Source: Pseudomonas sichuanensis (GTDB lineage Bacteria; Pseudomonadota; Gammaproteobacteria; Pseudomonadales; Pseudomonadaceae). Taken from it: DNA of 40,462 nt. Both the position numbers and the translations under genes were made by a program. The notes beneath the pieces are model-generated. The model was not told the origin of the DNA and did no database searches. It worked only from the letters and a program-made list of their open reading frames with translations. Shown here in pieces: positions 8,021 to 15,959 of the stretch (position 1 is the first letter of the stretch; each line of letters begins with the position of its first letter). The DNA lies in contig NZ_QKVM01000056.1 of the NCBI RefSeq assembly GCF_003231305.1, positions 1 through 40,462 on the forward strand. Reading direction: 5' to 3'.

Positions 8021-9199
8021 TTACTCCAGCGCCGCCGCCGGCCCGAAGAACTCATAACGGCTCTGCCCTTCCGGCACACCAATCGCCTTGAGCTGGCGCT
8101 TGATCGCCGCCATGAAGCCCTTCGGCCCCAGGAAGTAGGCATCCACATCACGCTCGCGTGGCAGCCACTCGGCCAGCAGCTCCTGGCTCAGCAGGCCCAC
8201 GGCATCAGCCGCCTGGCTACCGTCATCCTCGGCATAGCAATAAAAGCGCTTGAGCTGTGGATGACGCGCGGCCAGGCCGTCAATCCAGTCGGCAAAGGCA
8301 TGCACCGCACCATTGCGTGCGCAGTGGATGAAATGCACCGGGCGCTGGGTTTTCAATGCAGCCTCGAGCATGGCCAAGGTCGGAGTGATGCCCACGCCGC
8401 CGCTGATCAGCACCAGCGGCTTGTCGCTGGCCGCCAGGGTGAAGTCGCCGGATGGCGGGAACAGCTGCAGGGTGTCGCCCACCATCAGCCCGTCGTGCAG
8501 GTAGTTGGACACCTTGCCGCCCGCTTCGCGCTTGACGCTGATGCGGTACTGCTCACCGTCGCACAGGGCCGACAGCGAATAGTTGCGGCGCTGCTCGGCG
8601 CCATCGATGAACAGCTGCAGGCCGATGTACTGGCCCGGCTCGGCCTTGAGCACCGGCTTGCCATCCACCGGGGCGAAGTAGAACGAGACGATCTCGCTGC
8701 TTTCCTGCTCGCGGCGCACCAGGCGGAACTCGCGGGCACCACGCCAGCCGCCGGCGGCTTCTTCCTTCTGTTTATACAGGCTCTCTTCGGCGCCGATCAG
8801 GATGTCGGCCAGCTGGCCGTAGGCGGCGCCCCAGGCGGCGATCACTTCAGGGGTGGCGATCTCCTTGCCCAGCACTTCCTCGATGGCGCGCAACAGGCAG
8901 CTGCCGACGATCGGATAATGCTCGGGGAGGATCTGCAGGGCCACATGCTTGTTGATGATCTGGCCGACCAGGCCACCGAGCTGTTCAAGCTTGTCGATGT
9001 GGCGGGCGTACATCAGCACGCCATTGGCCAGGGCGCGCGGCTGGTCGCCGCTGGCCTGGTGGGCCTGGTTGAACAGCGGACGCACCTCGGGGAACTCGCT
9101 GAGCATCATCTTGTAGAAGTGGGTGGTCAGCGCTTCGCCGCCGCTTTCCAGCAGAGGAACAGTGGCCTTGATGATTGCACGTTGTTCGGCATTGAGCAT
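8021..9199 (-). CDS. hmp: Flavohaemoglobin / nitric oxide dioxygenase Hmp
   Basis: A 392-residue cytoplasmic enzyme that converts NO and O2 to nitrate using NAD(P)H. The N-terminal globin domain (1-140) has the distal pocket Y29 and Q53, proximal haem ligand H85 and Y95. The FAD domain (about 150-255) contains RRNYSLS, and the NAD domain (about 260-392) has LISGGVGITPTLAML and ends with a family-typical FFGP. The ATG at 9199 is chosen because AGGAG lies 8 bases upstream and the family begins MLNAEQRAII. It is divergent from norR, whose boxes lie between the two genes, so NO-induced expression is expected. Confidence 0.95.
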   Translation of the reverse strand: MLNAEQRAIIKATVPLLESGGEALTTHFYKMMLSEFPEVRPLFNQAHQASGDQPRALANGVLMYARHIDKLEQLGGLVGQIINKHVALQILPEHYPIVGSCLLRAIEEVLGKEIATPEVIAAWGAAYGQLADILIGAEESLYKQKEEAAGGWRGAREFRLVRREQESSEIVSFYFAPVDGKPVLKAEPGQYIGLQLFIDGAEQRRNYSLSALCDGEQYRISVKREAGGKVSNYLHDGLMVGDTLQLFPPSGDFTLAASDKPLVLISGGVGITPTLAMLEAALKTQRPVHFIHCARNGAVHAFADWIDGLAARHPQLKRFYCYAEDDGSQAADAVGLLSQELLAEWLPRERDVDAYFLGPKGFMAAIKRQLKAIGVPEGQSRYEFFGPAAALE

Positions 9200-9249
9200 T
9201 GCTACAACTCCTGAGCCTTTGGCTTCGAATGGTTGCCTTTGACTTATCA

Positions 9250-9266
9250 GCAATCGTGCCAACTTT
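9250..9266 (-). promoter_or_regulatory. Imperfect sigma54-like promoter element before hmp
   Basis: Read on the minus strand, TTGGCACGATTGCTG resembles both halves of a -24/-12 promoter. However, GG and GC are separated by 7 rather than the usual 10 bases, and at the correct distance the dinucleotide is GA. NorR needs sigma54, and the element is at the right place (downstream of the NorR boxes, about 50 bases before the ATG), so it is noted with low confidence. Confidence 0.3.
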
Positions 9267-9302
9267 AAAAGTCAATAAAATCAGGCCCTTGAACATATAA
9301 GT

Positions 9303-9358
9303 GTCAAAAGGACACACTCAAGCGTATAGTCATTTCGACCAAATGGAGTCCATATGAC
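9303..9358. promoter_or_regulatory. Three NorR-type operator boxes
   Basis: Three copies of the NorR recognition pattern GT-N7-AC, all of the stricter form GTC-N5-GAC, are seen: GTCAAAAGGAC (9303-9313), GTCATTTCGAC (9329-9339) and GTCCATATGAC (9348-9358). The first lies inside a perfect palindrome GTGTCAAAAGGACAC. The third covers the norR start codon, which suggests autoregulation. Three such sites upstream of a sigma54 promoter is the known arrangement for E. coli NorR. Confidence 0.75.
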
Positions 9359-10904
9359 TGCAAGACCCCTGCTCACCGCCCTGCTGCCCCTGGTCAGCGA
9401 CCTGTCCTGCGACCTGCCCGACCAGGAACGCTACCGCCGCCTGCTGCAGGCCATGCGCGGCCTGTTGCCGTGCGACGCCGCGGCGCTGCTGCGCCTGGAC
9501 GGTGAATGGCTGGTACCGCTGGCGGTGGACGGCCTGTCACCGGACACCCTGGGCCGGCGCTTTCGGGTCAGCGAGCACCCGCGCTTCCAGGCCCTGCTCA
9601 GCCGCCCCGAGCCGACCCGCTTCCCCAGCGACAGCCCGCTGCCCGACCCCTACGACGGCCTGGTCGATGCCGAACATGTCGACCTCGAAGTGCACGACTG
9701 CATGGGCTGCCCGCTGATGGTCGACGAACAGCCCTGGGGCCTGCTGACCCTCGATGCCCTCACCCCCGGCCAGTTCCAGAGCCTGGAGCTGGACGCCCTG
9801 CAGGCCTTCGCCAGCCTGGCCGCCGCCACCGTCACCGTGGCCGAGCGCATCGAGCACCTGGCCCTGCGCGCCGAGGATGAACACCAGCGCGCCGAGGTGT
9901 ACCGCCAGGCCAGCGGCCAGGACAAGGAGCTGATCGGCCAGAGCAAGGCGCACAAGCGCCTGGTCGAAGAGATCCGCCTGGTTGGCGGCAGCGACCTGAC
10001 CGTGCTGATCACCGGCGAAACCGGTGTCGGCAAGGAGCTGGTGGCCCAGGCCCTGCACCGCGCCAGCAAGCGCGCCGACAAGCCGCTGATCAGCCTCAAT
10101 TGCGCCGCCCTGCCCGACACCCTGGTGGAAAGCGAACTGTTCGGCCACGTGCGTGGTGCCTTCACCGGCGCCCACGGCGAGCGGCGCGGCAAGTTCGAAC
10201 TGGCCAACGGCGGCACGCTGTTCCTCGACGAGGTCGGCGAACTGCCCCTGGCTGTGCAGGCCAAGCTGCTGCGGGTGCTGCAGAGCGGCCAACTGCAACG
10301 GCTGGGCTCGGACCGCGATCACCAGGTGGACGTGCGCCTGATCGCCGCCACCAACCGCGACCTCGCCGAAGAGGTACGCAACGGCCATTACCGCGCCGAC
10401 TTCTATCACCGCCTCAGCGTGTACCCGTTGCAGGTACCACCGCTGCGCGAGCGCGGCCGCGACGTGCTGATGCTGGCCGGCTACTTCCTGGAACAGAATC
10501 GCTCGCGCCTGGGCCTGGGCAGCCTGCGCCTGTCCGCCGAGGCCCAGGCGGCGCTGTTGGCCTACGACTGGCCGGGCAACGTGCGTGAGCTGGAGCACCT
10601 GATCGGGCGCTCGGCGCTCAAGGCGCTGGGGCAGCATGGGCAACGGCCGAAGATTCTTACCCTGGAGGCGGCGGATCTTGATCTGCGCCCTGCCGTGCCC
10701 AATGCACAGTTGCCCGCCCCTGTGGAGCTGGCGCAGGCGCCACTGCCGAACGGCGGATTGCGTGAGGCGCTGGATGAGTACCAGCGCCAGATCGTCGAGG
10801 AGTGCCTGAAGCGCCATGGTGATAACTGGGCGGCTGCGGCGCGGGAACTGGGCTTGGACCGGGCCAACCTGAGTCGTTTGGCCAAGCGCTTGGGGCTGCG
10901 CTGA
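9354..10904 (+). CDS. norR: Nitric-oxide-responsive sigma54 activator NorR
   Basis: A 516-residue bacterial enhancer-binding protein. The N-terminal GAF domain (about 20-165) carries the region that binds non-haem iron in E. coli NorR; R77, D98, D101, C116 (HDCMGCP) and D134 are the likely equivalents. The AAA+ domain has Walker A GETGVGKE (221-228), the sigma54-contacting GAFTGA (268-273) and Walker B TLFLDE (288-293). The C terminus is a Fis-type helix-turn-helix (about 485-516). TGGAG precedes the ATG. It is divergently transcribed from hmp with three NorR boxes between, so it should activate hmp when NO is present. In P. aeruginosa the functional equivalent next to the flavohaemoglobin gene is called FhpR. 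Confidence 0.92.
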   Translation: MTARPLLTALLPLVSDLSCDLPDQERYRRLLQAMRGLLPCDAAALLRLDGEWLVPLAVDGLSPDTLGRRFRVSEHPRFQALLSRPEPTRFPSDSPLPDPYDGLVDAEHVDLEVHDCMGCPLMVDEQPWGLLTLDALTPGQFQSLELDALQAFASLAAATVTVAERIEHLALRAEDEHQRAEVYRQASGQDKELIGQSKAHKRLVEEIRLVGGSDLTVLITGETGVGKELVAQALHRASKRADKPLISLNCAALPDTLVESELFGHVRGAFTGAHGERRGKFELANGGTLFLDEVGELPLAVQAKLLRVLQSGQLQRLGSDRDHQVDVRLIAATNRDLAEEVRNGHYRADFYHRLSVYPLQVPPLRERGRDVLMLAGYFLEQNRSRLGLGSLRLSAEAQAALLAYDWPGNVRELEHLIGRSALKALGQHGQRPKILTLEAADLDLRPAVPNAQLPAPVELAQAPLPNGGLREALDEYQRQIVEECLKRHGDNWAAAARELGLDRANLSRLAKRLGLR

Positions 10905-10910
10905 ATACGC

Positions 10911-10995
10911 CATCGCGGGGCAAGTCGCATCGGCGCACCGCCGCTCCCACGAGCGTATACGCTGTCTGCGTGGGAGCGGGCTGGCCCCGCGATGG
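10911..10995. repeat. Inverted REP pair, long variant plus near-standard
   Basis: The left member (10911-10950) carries the TCGCATCGGCGCACCGC insert. The right member (about 10969-10995) is inverse, with one base different from the standard core (GGGCTGGCC). The loop contains the palindrome GCGTATACGC (10953-10962). It lies directly after norR. Confidence 0.85.
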
Positions 10996-11080
10996 GCCAC
11001 AAATAGCAAACTAAGCTAAAGCCTGACGTCACAAAGCCGATAACCCGGCATCCTCCCCCTTATCCGAACGAAGGTTGCCC

Positions 11081-11980
11081 ATGGCCACGCAAAAAGCCCG
11101 CGCGGACTCCTTGTCCCTGCTGCTGTTCACCCTGCGCAGCAGCAAGCTGATGGCAATCAACCTGCTCAAGGTCAGCGAGATCATCACCTGCCCGCCGCTG
11201 ACCAAGCTGCCGGAGGCCCACCCGCACGTCAAAGGCGTGGCCACCCTGCGCGGCAACTCGTTGTCGGTGATCGACCTGTCCCGCGCCATCGGTGAAATGC
11301 CCCTGGCCGACCCCGACGGTGGCTGCCTGATCGTCACCGAGATCAGCCGCTCGCGCCAGGGCCTGCACGTGCAGGCGGTGAGCCGCATCGTCCATTGCCT
11401 GAGCACCGACATCAAGCCGCCGCCGTTCGGCTCGGGCAACCGCTCGTTCATCACCGGCGTGACCCGGGTCGACAACACCCTGGTGCAGGTGCTGGACATC
11501 GAAAAGGTCATCCACGGCATCGCCCCGCCTCAGCACGAACCGCACCCGGGCGAAGTCAGCGAAGAAGACGCAAGCCTGCTGGCGGCCGCCAACATCCTGG
11601 TGGTCGACGACAGCCAGGTGGCGCTGCAGCAATCGGTGCACACCTTGCGCAACCTCGGCATCGAATGCCACACCGCACGCAGCGCCAAGGATGCAATCAA
11701 CGTACTGCTGGAGCTGCAAGGCACCGAGCGGGAGATCAACATCATCGTTTCGGACATCGAAATGTCCGAAATGGACGGCTTCGCCTTCACCCGTACCCTG
11801 CGCGAAACCCCGGACTTCAAGCACCTGTACATCCTGCTGCACACCTCGCTGGACAGCGCCATGAGCGGCAAGAAGGCCGAGGAAGCCGGGGCCAACGCCA
11901 TCCTCACCAAGTTCAGTTCGCCGGAGCTGACCGACTGCCTGGTGGTGGCCGCCCGTGCTGTGGTGTTCGCCGAGCGCTGA
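11081..11980 (+). CDS. cheV: Chemotaxis coupling/receiver protein CheV
   Basis: A 299-residue cytoplasmic protein made of an N-terminal CheW-like coupling domain (about 8-150) and a C-terminal response-regulator receiver domain (about 170-297). The receiver domain has the acidic pair in VVDDSQ, the phosphoacceptor D225 in IVSDIEMSEMDG, and the conserved lysine in AILTKFSSPEL. It links chemoreceptors to the CheA kinase and probably tunes adaptation. AAGG lies 6 bases before the ATG at 11081; a TTG two codons earlier is open but less likely. It stands alone, with no other che genes nearby. Confidence 0.9.
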   Translation: MATQKARADSLSLLLFTLRSSKLMAINLLKVSEIITCPPLTKLPEAHPHVKGVATLRGNSLSVIDLSRAIGEMPLADPDGGCLIVTEISRSRQGLHVQAVSRIVHCLSTDIKPPPFGSGNRSFITGVTRVDNTLVQVLDIEKVIHGIAPPQHEPHPGEVSEEDASLLAAANILVVDDSQVALQQSVHTLRNLGIECHTARSAKDAINVLLELQGTEREINIIVSDIEMSEMDGFAFTRTLRETPDFKHLYILLHTSLDSAMSGKKAEEAGANAILTKFSSPELTDCLVVAARAVVFAER

Positions 11981-11998
11981 TATATTCAGCGACAAACT

Positions 11999-12017
11999 CC
12001 CCGGCTTGCTGCCGGGG
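11999..12017 (+). terminator. GC-rich stem-loop after cheV (weak terminator)
   Basis: CCCCGGC (11999-12005) pairs with GCCGGGG (12011-12017) around a 5-base loop, 19 bases past the cheV stop. There is no T run, so termination efficiency is doubtful; the hairpin overlaps the -35 element of the next gene. Confidence 0.45.
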
Positions 12018-12033
12018 TGCGTTCGGGCATAAT
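12006..12033 (+). promoter_or_regulatory. Candidate sigma70 promoter for the 12067 gene pair
   Basis: TTGCTG (12006-12011), a 16-base spacer and CATAAT (12028-12033) lie 33 bases ahead of the ATG at 12067. Confidence 0.4.
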
Positions 12034-12066
12034 TCGCGCCCTTCGCAGCCAACGGCGGACCCGCAC

Positions 12067-12375
12067 ATGAAATACCTCAGCTCCCTGCTGATCGCTTTCG
12101 CGCTGTTCAGCGGCGCGGCCCACGCGTCCAGCACCCAGGCCTGGAACGACCAGCGCCAGCACATGCTCAAGGCTTGCCTGAAGGCCAGCCAGTTCAAGCA
12201 AGCCCACGCCCTGGGCAAGCCTGCCGAATTCGACGACCAGGTCGGCTACAGCGCTCTGTTGATCGAAGGCGTGTACCCGCAAAAGCACATGAACAACGCC
12301 ACCGGCACCGAACTGTGCCTGTACGACCGCCAGCGCCAGCAGGCTTTCGTCACCGAGTGGGCGGCCGGCAAGTGA
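12067..12375 (+). CDS. Small exported protein of unknown function
   Basis: A 102-residue protein beginning with a clear Sec signal peptide (MKYLSSLLIAFALFSGAAHA, cleavage after AHA predicted), so it is probably periplasmic. The mature part has two cysteines (in KACLKAS and ELCLYD) that could form a disulfide. I do not recognise a domain. The next gene, a YkgJ-type cysteine cluster protein, begins inside its stop codon (GTGA overlap), so the two are co-translated. The ATG lacks a strong ribosome site. Confidence 0.75.
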   Translation: MKYLSSLLIAFALFSGAAHASSTQAWNDQRQHMLKACLKASQFKQAHALGKPAEFDDQVGYSALLIEGVYPQKHMNNATGTELCLYDRQRQQAFVTEWAAGK

Positions 12376-13106
12376 GCGACAGCATCCGTTTCGGCTGTAC
12401 CGGCTGCGGCAAGTGCTGCACCGGCCACCATGTGCCGCTGACCCTCGCCGAAGCCGGCCAGTGGGCGCACGCCGGGGGCCAGGTGATCGTGCTGATCGAA
12501 GGCTTCATGGCCGATGGCCCGGGCATGCCGCCAGCGCAGCGCGAACACGTGCTGCGCCGCTCCCACCCGGTGCCCTGCGGCACAGGCGAGCTGCGCGTGT
12601 CGGTGACCTTCGCCGCGTTCAACCCGGGGCGCTGCCGCAACCTGGACGCCGACGACCTGTGCAGCATCTATGAAAGCCGCCCGCTGGTGTGCCGCATCTA
12701 CCCGGCCGAGATCAACCCGCACCTGCCGCTGCGCCCCGAGAGCAAGGACTGCCCGGCCGAGGCCTGGGAACAGGGGCCGGAGCTGATCCATGGCGGGGTG
12801 CTGCAGGATGCAGAACTGCGCGGCTTGATCGAGGCGTCGCGCCAGGCCGACCGTGAAGACATCGCCAGCAAGGTCGCCATCTGCCAGGCGCTGGGGATCA
12901 CCACCAGTGCGCTGAAAGGCAACGGTTTTACCGCCTGGCTGCCGGACATGGGGGCGCTGGCGACGGTATTGGACGCGGTGCCTGTGGATAACCCCGCCCA
13001 GTGGCAGGTGCATGTGGTGGATGGCGAGTTGGCCGATAGCCTGCAAGGTCATGGGTTGCAGACTACCGCCGAGACGCCGGTGTACTACGCCTTTATCGGC
13101 TTCTGA
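12372..13106 (+). CDS. YkgJ family cysteine cluster protein
   Basis: A 244-residue protein starting with GTG in a four-base overlap with the preceding stop. The N-terminal signature CTGCGKCC (C-x2-C-x2-CC) at about residues 8-15 and the later GRCRNL, DDLCSIYESRPLVCRIYP cysteines define the YkgJ/FliB-like zinc- or iron-sulfur-binding cluster family. The biochemical role of this family is not settled. The C-terminal half has no motif I can name. An in-frame ATG is absent near the N terminus, which supports the GTG start. Confidence 0.8.
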   Translation: MSDSIRFGCTGCGKCCTGHHVPLTLAEAGQWAHAGGQVIVLIEGFMADGPGMPPAQREHVLRRSHPVPCGTGELRVSVTFAAFNPGRCRNLDADDLCSIYESRPLVCRIYPAEINPHLPLRPESKDCPAEAWEQGPELIHGGVLQDAELRGLIEASRQADREDIASKVAICQALGITTSALKGNGFTAWLPDMGALATVLDAVPVDNPAQWQVHVVDGELADSLQGHGLQTTAETPVYYAFIGF

Positions 13107-13112
13107 TCAAAA

Positions 13113-13176
13113 GGCCCTATCGCGGGGCAAGCCCGCTCCCACATCGGCGTGGGAGCGGGCTTGCCCCGCGATGGCC
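13113..13176. repeat. Inverted REP pair, standard type
   Basis: Two standard REP cores (13119-13143 and 13148-13172) in inverse orientation form one long hairpin between the convergent ykgJ-family gene and the chemoreceptor gene. It may act as a two-way terminator or transcript-end stabiliser. Confidence 0.85.
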
Positions 13177-13180
13177 TCCA

Positions 13181-14764
13181 TCACTGACACCTGCGCCAGA
13201 ACTCATCCGCCAACCGCCGCAGGTCCTGCGCCAGATCCGCCACGTCGCTGGCGCTGCCATGGCTGCGCTGCCCCACCTGCACCGTCGCCTCGCTGGCCTG
13301 ACGGATGCTGATGATGTTGCGGTTGATGTTCTCGCTGACCTGGCTCTGCTGCTCCACCGCCGCGGCAATCTGCAAACTCATCTCGTTGATCTGGTTGACC
13401 CGCACGCTGATGCTGTCCAGCGCATCGCTGGCCAGTTGCGCCTGCTCGACACTGTGCCCGGCATGGGCGCTGCTCTCGCGCATCACCTGCACGGCCGCGC
13501 GGGCACCGTCCTGCAGGGCGCTGATCATGTGCTGGATGTCGTGGGTGGACTGTGCGGTGCGCTGGGCCAAACCACGCACCTCATCGGCGACCACGGCAAA
13601 GCCGCGCCCCTGGTCGCCGGCCCGCGCCGCCTCGATGGCGGCGTTGAGCGCCAGCAGGTTGGTCTGCTCGGCAATGCCGCGGATCACGTCGAGCACCCCG
13701 GAGATCTCGCTGCTGTGGCTTTCCAGTTGCTGGATCACCTCGCCGGCCTCGACCAGCGAGCCGGCCAGGTCCTGGATCGCGCAGCGGTTGCGGTCCACCA
13801 GCTGGTGCCCGGCCTGGGTCTCGCCCTCGGCCTGGTCGGCGGCCATCGAAGCCATCTGCGCGCTGCTGGCCACCTGGGCCACGCTCGCGCTCATCTGGTG
13901 AATGGCAGTGGCCACCTGATCGGCCTCGCTCTGCTGCTCAAGGCTATTGGCATGGCTGCTGTGCAGCGCCTCGACCAGCGAGCCGGAATGCCCGGCCAGG
14001 CGCGACGAGGTGTCGCCGATGCGCCCGACCACGGCGCCCAGTTGCGCCTTGAGCATGCGCATGGCGAACTCGATCTGGCCCAGGCCATCGCGCCGGCCAG
14101 TGTATAAATGCTGGCTCAACGGGTTGTCGGCAATCGCCAGGGCCTGGCGGCGCAGGCGCTCATAGGGGCGCAGCAACAGCAGGATGGCCAGCCCGGCCAG
14201 GCCCGCCACGGCAAGCACTTCGGCCAGTGACACCAGCATTGGCGCCCCTGCCCACCATTGGCCCACGCCGATCACCAGCGCCGCAACCCCGGCCACCGCC
14301 AGCGACAGACGCGTTGCCAGGCCCGTCACCGGCAGCCGTTCGCGCCAGCTGCGCCGCCCGTCACGCAGGCGTGCATAACAGGCCTCGGCCGCCGCCACCT
14401 GTTCCCTGCCCGGCTTGGTGCGCACCGACTGATACTCCAGCGCCTGCCCGCCACTGCTGATGGGCGAGACGAACGCACTGACCCAGTAATGGTCGCCGTT
14501 CTTGCAGCGGTTCTTCACCAACCCCATCCACGAACGCCCGGCCTTGAGCGCCTGCCACATCTGCGCAAAGGCCTGGGGCGGCATGTCCGGGTGGCGGACC
14601 AGGTGGTGGGGCTGGCCCAGCAGCTCGTCGCGGGTAAAGCCGCTGACCTGCATGAACACATCGTTGGCGTAGGTGATGCGGCTGTCCAGGTCGGTGGTAG
14701 ACAGGATGTTGGCGTCGCCGGGGTAATCCACTTCGCGACCGGTAACAGGCAAATTGCACTTCAT
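13181..14764 (-). CDS. Aer-like PAS-domain methyl-accepting chemotaxis protein
   Basis: A 527-residue energy- or redox-taxis receptor. It has an N-terminal PAS domain (about 10-115; DLDSRITYANDVFMQVSGF and RHPDMPPQAF are typical of the Aer family, which binds FAD), then a hydrophobic membrane region (about 145-195), a HAMP-like linker, and a long MCP signalling coiled coil. The hairpin tip (EQTNLLALNAAIEAARAGDQ) contacts CheA and CheW. There is no periplasmic ligand domain, as in Aer. The start at 14764 (MKCNLPVTG) agrees with the usual Aer beginning; the frame is open 21 codons further. The ribosome site is weak for either choice. It ends 5 bases from the REP pair. Confidence 0.88.
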   Translation of the reverse strand: MKCNLPVTGREVDYPGDANILSTTDLDSRITYANDVFMQVSGFTRDELLGQPHHLVRHPDMPPQAFAQMWQALKAGRSWMGLVKNRCKNGDHYWVSAFVSPISSGGQALEYQSVRTKPGREQVAAAEACYARLRDGRRSWRERLPVTGLATRLSLAVAGVAALVIGVGQWWAGAPMLVSLAEVLAVAGLAGLAILLLLRPYERLRRQALAIADNPLSQHLYTGRRDGLGQIEFAMRMLKAQLGAVVGRIGDTSSRLAGHSGSLVEALHSSHANSLEQQSEADQVATAIHQMSASVAQVASSAQMASMAADQAEGETQAGHQLVDRNRCAIQDLAGSLVEAGEVIQQLESHSSEISGVLDVIRGIAEQTNLLALNAAIEAARAGDQGRGFAVVADEVRGLAQRTAQSTHDIQHMISALQDGARAAVQVMRESSAHAGHSVEQAQLASDALDSISVRVNQINEMSLQIAAAVEQQSQVSENINRNIISIRQASEATVQVGQRSHGSASDVADLAQDLRRLADEFWRRCQ

Positions 14765-14856
14765 CGGAGGCTCTCGTTGTTGTTGGGGACAATCGGCAGG
14801 GCGCTCGAGATTAGTGGCAATTGGCAATCATTTTTTGATCTGGCTCAACCCTCGCG

Positions 14857-15936
14857 TCATTTGTAGGTCAAGGTGAACCCCACCGAAGCATTGGCCACGC
14901 CGCCCACCGGAGCGTCCTTGCCAACCTGGATGTAACGGGCAGCCATGGGGATCTGGATATCGCCATTCTGCAGGCGGGTCATCTGCACTTCCTCAATCAG
15001 CGGCATTGGCGTGAGATCAGACCTGAGCACCTGCACGCCAACACCGGTGGCGTCCGAGTCCTGGTTCAGGCCAAGGATGCCGCGCGGCGCGTCGAGCACA
15101 CTGGAACCATTGCGTGGGTCCAGGCGTAACACCGCGAAGTTCTCGTTGCCGGGCTCGGTGCCGGCCCGACAGGCTTGCACCGGGATGCTGAACGAACGGG
15201 CATCGGTGAAGCTGCCCTCACCGGTGAACTGGCCGGTGCGCCAGGTGCCCATCGGCACGGTGACCTGGGTGGACGGTGCGCCGGGCAAACCACACAGGGC
15301 GGTGTCGAGGGTGCCCGCGGAGAACACCAGCTCGACCACCTTGCCTGCCTTGTCGTTGGTGACCTCGGCCAAGGTATGACCAGCCAGGGATTGTGGCCCC
15401 ATCCCCGAATCGACAGGGCCGTACTTGATGATGCGGTAGTCGTAGTACATGGGGCGGATTCCAGAACCCGACGTATCGCTTTCTATCTGGACGATCGAGG
15501 TGTGGGGCACGCCCCACCCGAAGCGCCCCTGGCCGGGCGTGTACGACCAGTACGAATGCCCAGGGCTTCCGTAACTGGCCCCCATCACGACACCAATGCC
15601 CGGTATCCGCGTCTGCAGGATCACCTCGCCGGGACCGACCAGGCTAGAGCCATGGATTTGCGGCATGGGTGACGTGACCTCGAATCGATTGGTCCCATAA
15701 CACCAAATCAGGTCGCCATACGTGCTCTCCCACTGATAGCTCGGCCGCTGAGGACGAATGATGGTGCCAATGGGGGCATCCCGACCGACGAACAGGTGGC
15801 CCGGATCAATGTTTACCCTGTAGAAGAAACCCGGTGGGAAATTGCAGCCCATCACCGACAAGGGCAACCACAAGAGCACTGCCAACCCCCACTTGAGCGG
15901 CCCACGGCAAATGCCTGTCCGAACCCTGTCACGCAT
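14857..15936 (-). CDS. Putative two-domain fimbrial tip adhesin
   Basis: A 359-residue exported protein that closes the chaperone-usher operon. A basic start and hydrophobic run (about residues 16-30) form the signal peptide. The first roughly 170 mature residues, rich in Tyr, Trp and Gly, do not match a lectin domain I know. The last roughly 150 residues look like a pilin domain, with a cysteine pair (ALCGLPG, VQACRA) and a C terminus GFTLTYK that has the penultimate tyrosine recognised by periplasmic chaperones. The layout is that of FimH-like tip adhesins. The ATG at 15936 with GGAA is preferred; an alternative ATG at 15963 overlaps the usher stop (ATGA) and would lengthen the signal peptide. 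Confidence 0.78.
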   Translation of the reverse strand: MRDRVRTGICRGPLKWGLAVLLWLPLSVMGCNFPPGFFYRVNIDPGHLFVGRDAPIGTIIRPQRPSYQWESTYGDLIWCYGTNRFEVTSPMPQIHGSSLVGPGEVILQTRIPGIGVVMGASYGSPGHSYWSYTPGQGRFGWGVPHTSIVQIESDTSGSGIRPMYYDYRIIKYGPVDSGMGPQSLAGHTLAEVTNDKAGKVVELVFSAGTLDTALCGLPGAPSTQVTVPMGTWRTGQFTGEGSFTDARSFSIPVQACRAGTEPGNENFAVLRLDPRNGSSVLDAPRGILGLNQDSDATGVGVQVLRSDLTPMPLIEEVQMTRLQNGDIQIPMAARYIQVGKDAPVGGVANASVGFTLTYK

Positions 15937-15959
15937 TACTCGTTCCACTATCCCGCTCC

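Noticed and set aside
7697..9214. A 505-codon plus-strand frame beginning near the strong ribosome site and running through hmp
   Set aside because: Its first part is REP and inverted-repeat sequence and the remainder is antisense to hmp; it has no protein-family character. The ribosome site itself is kept as a finding.
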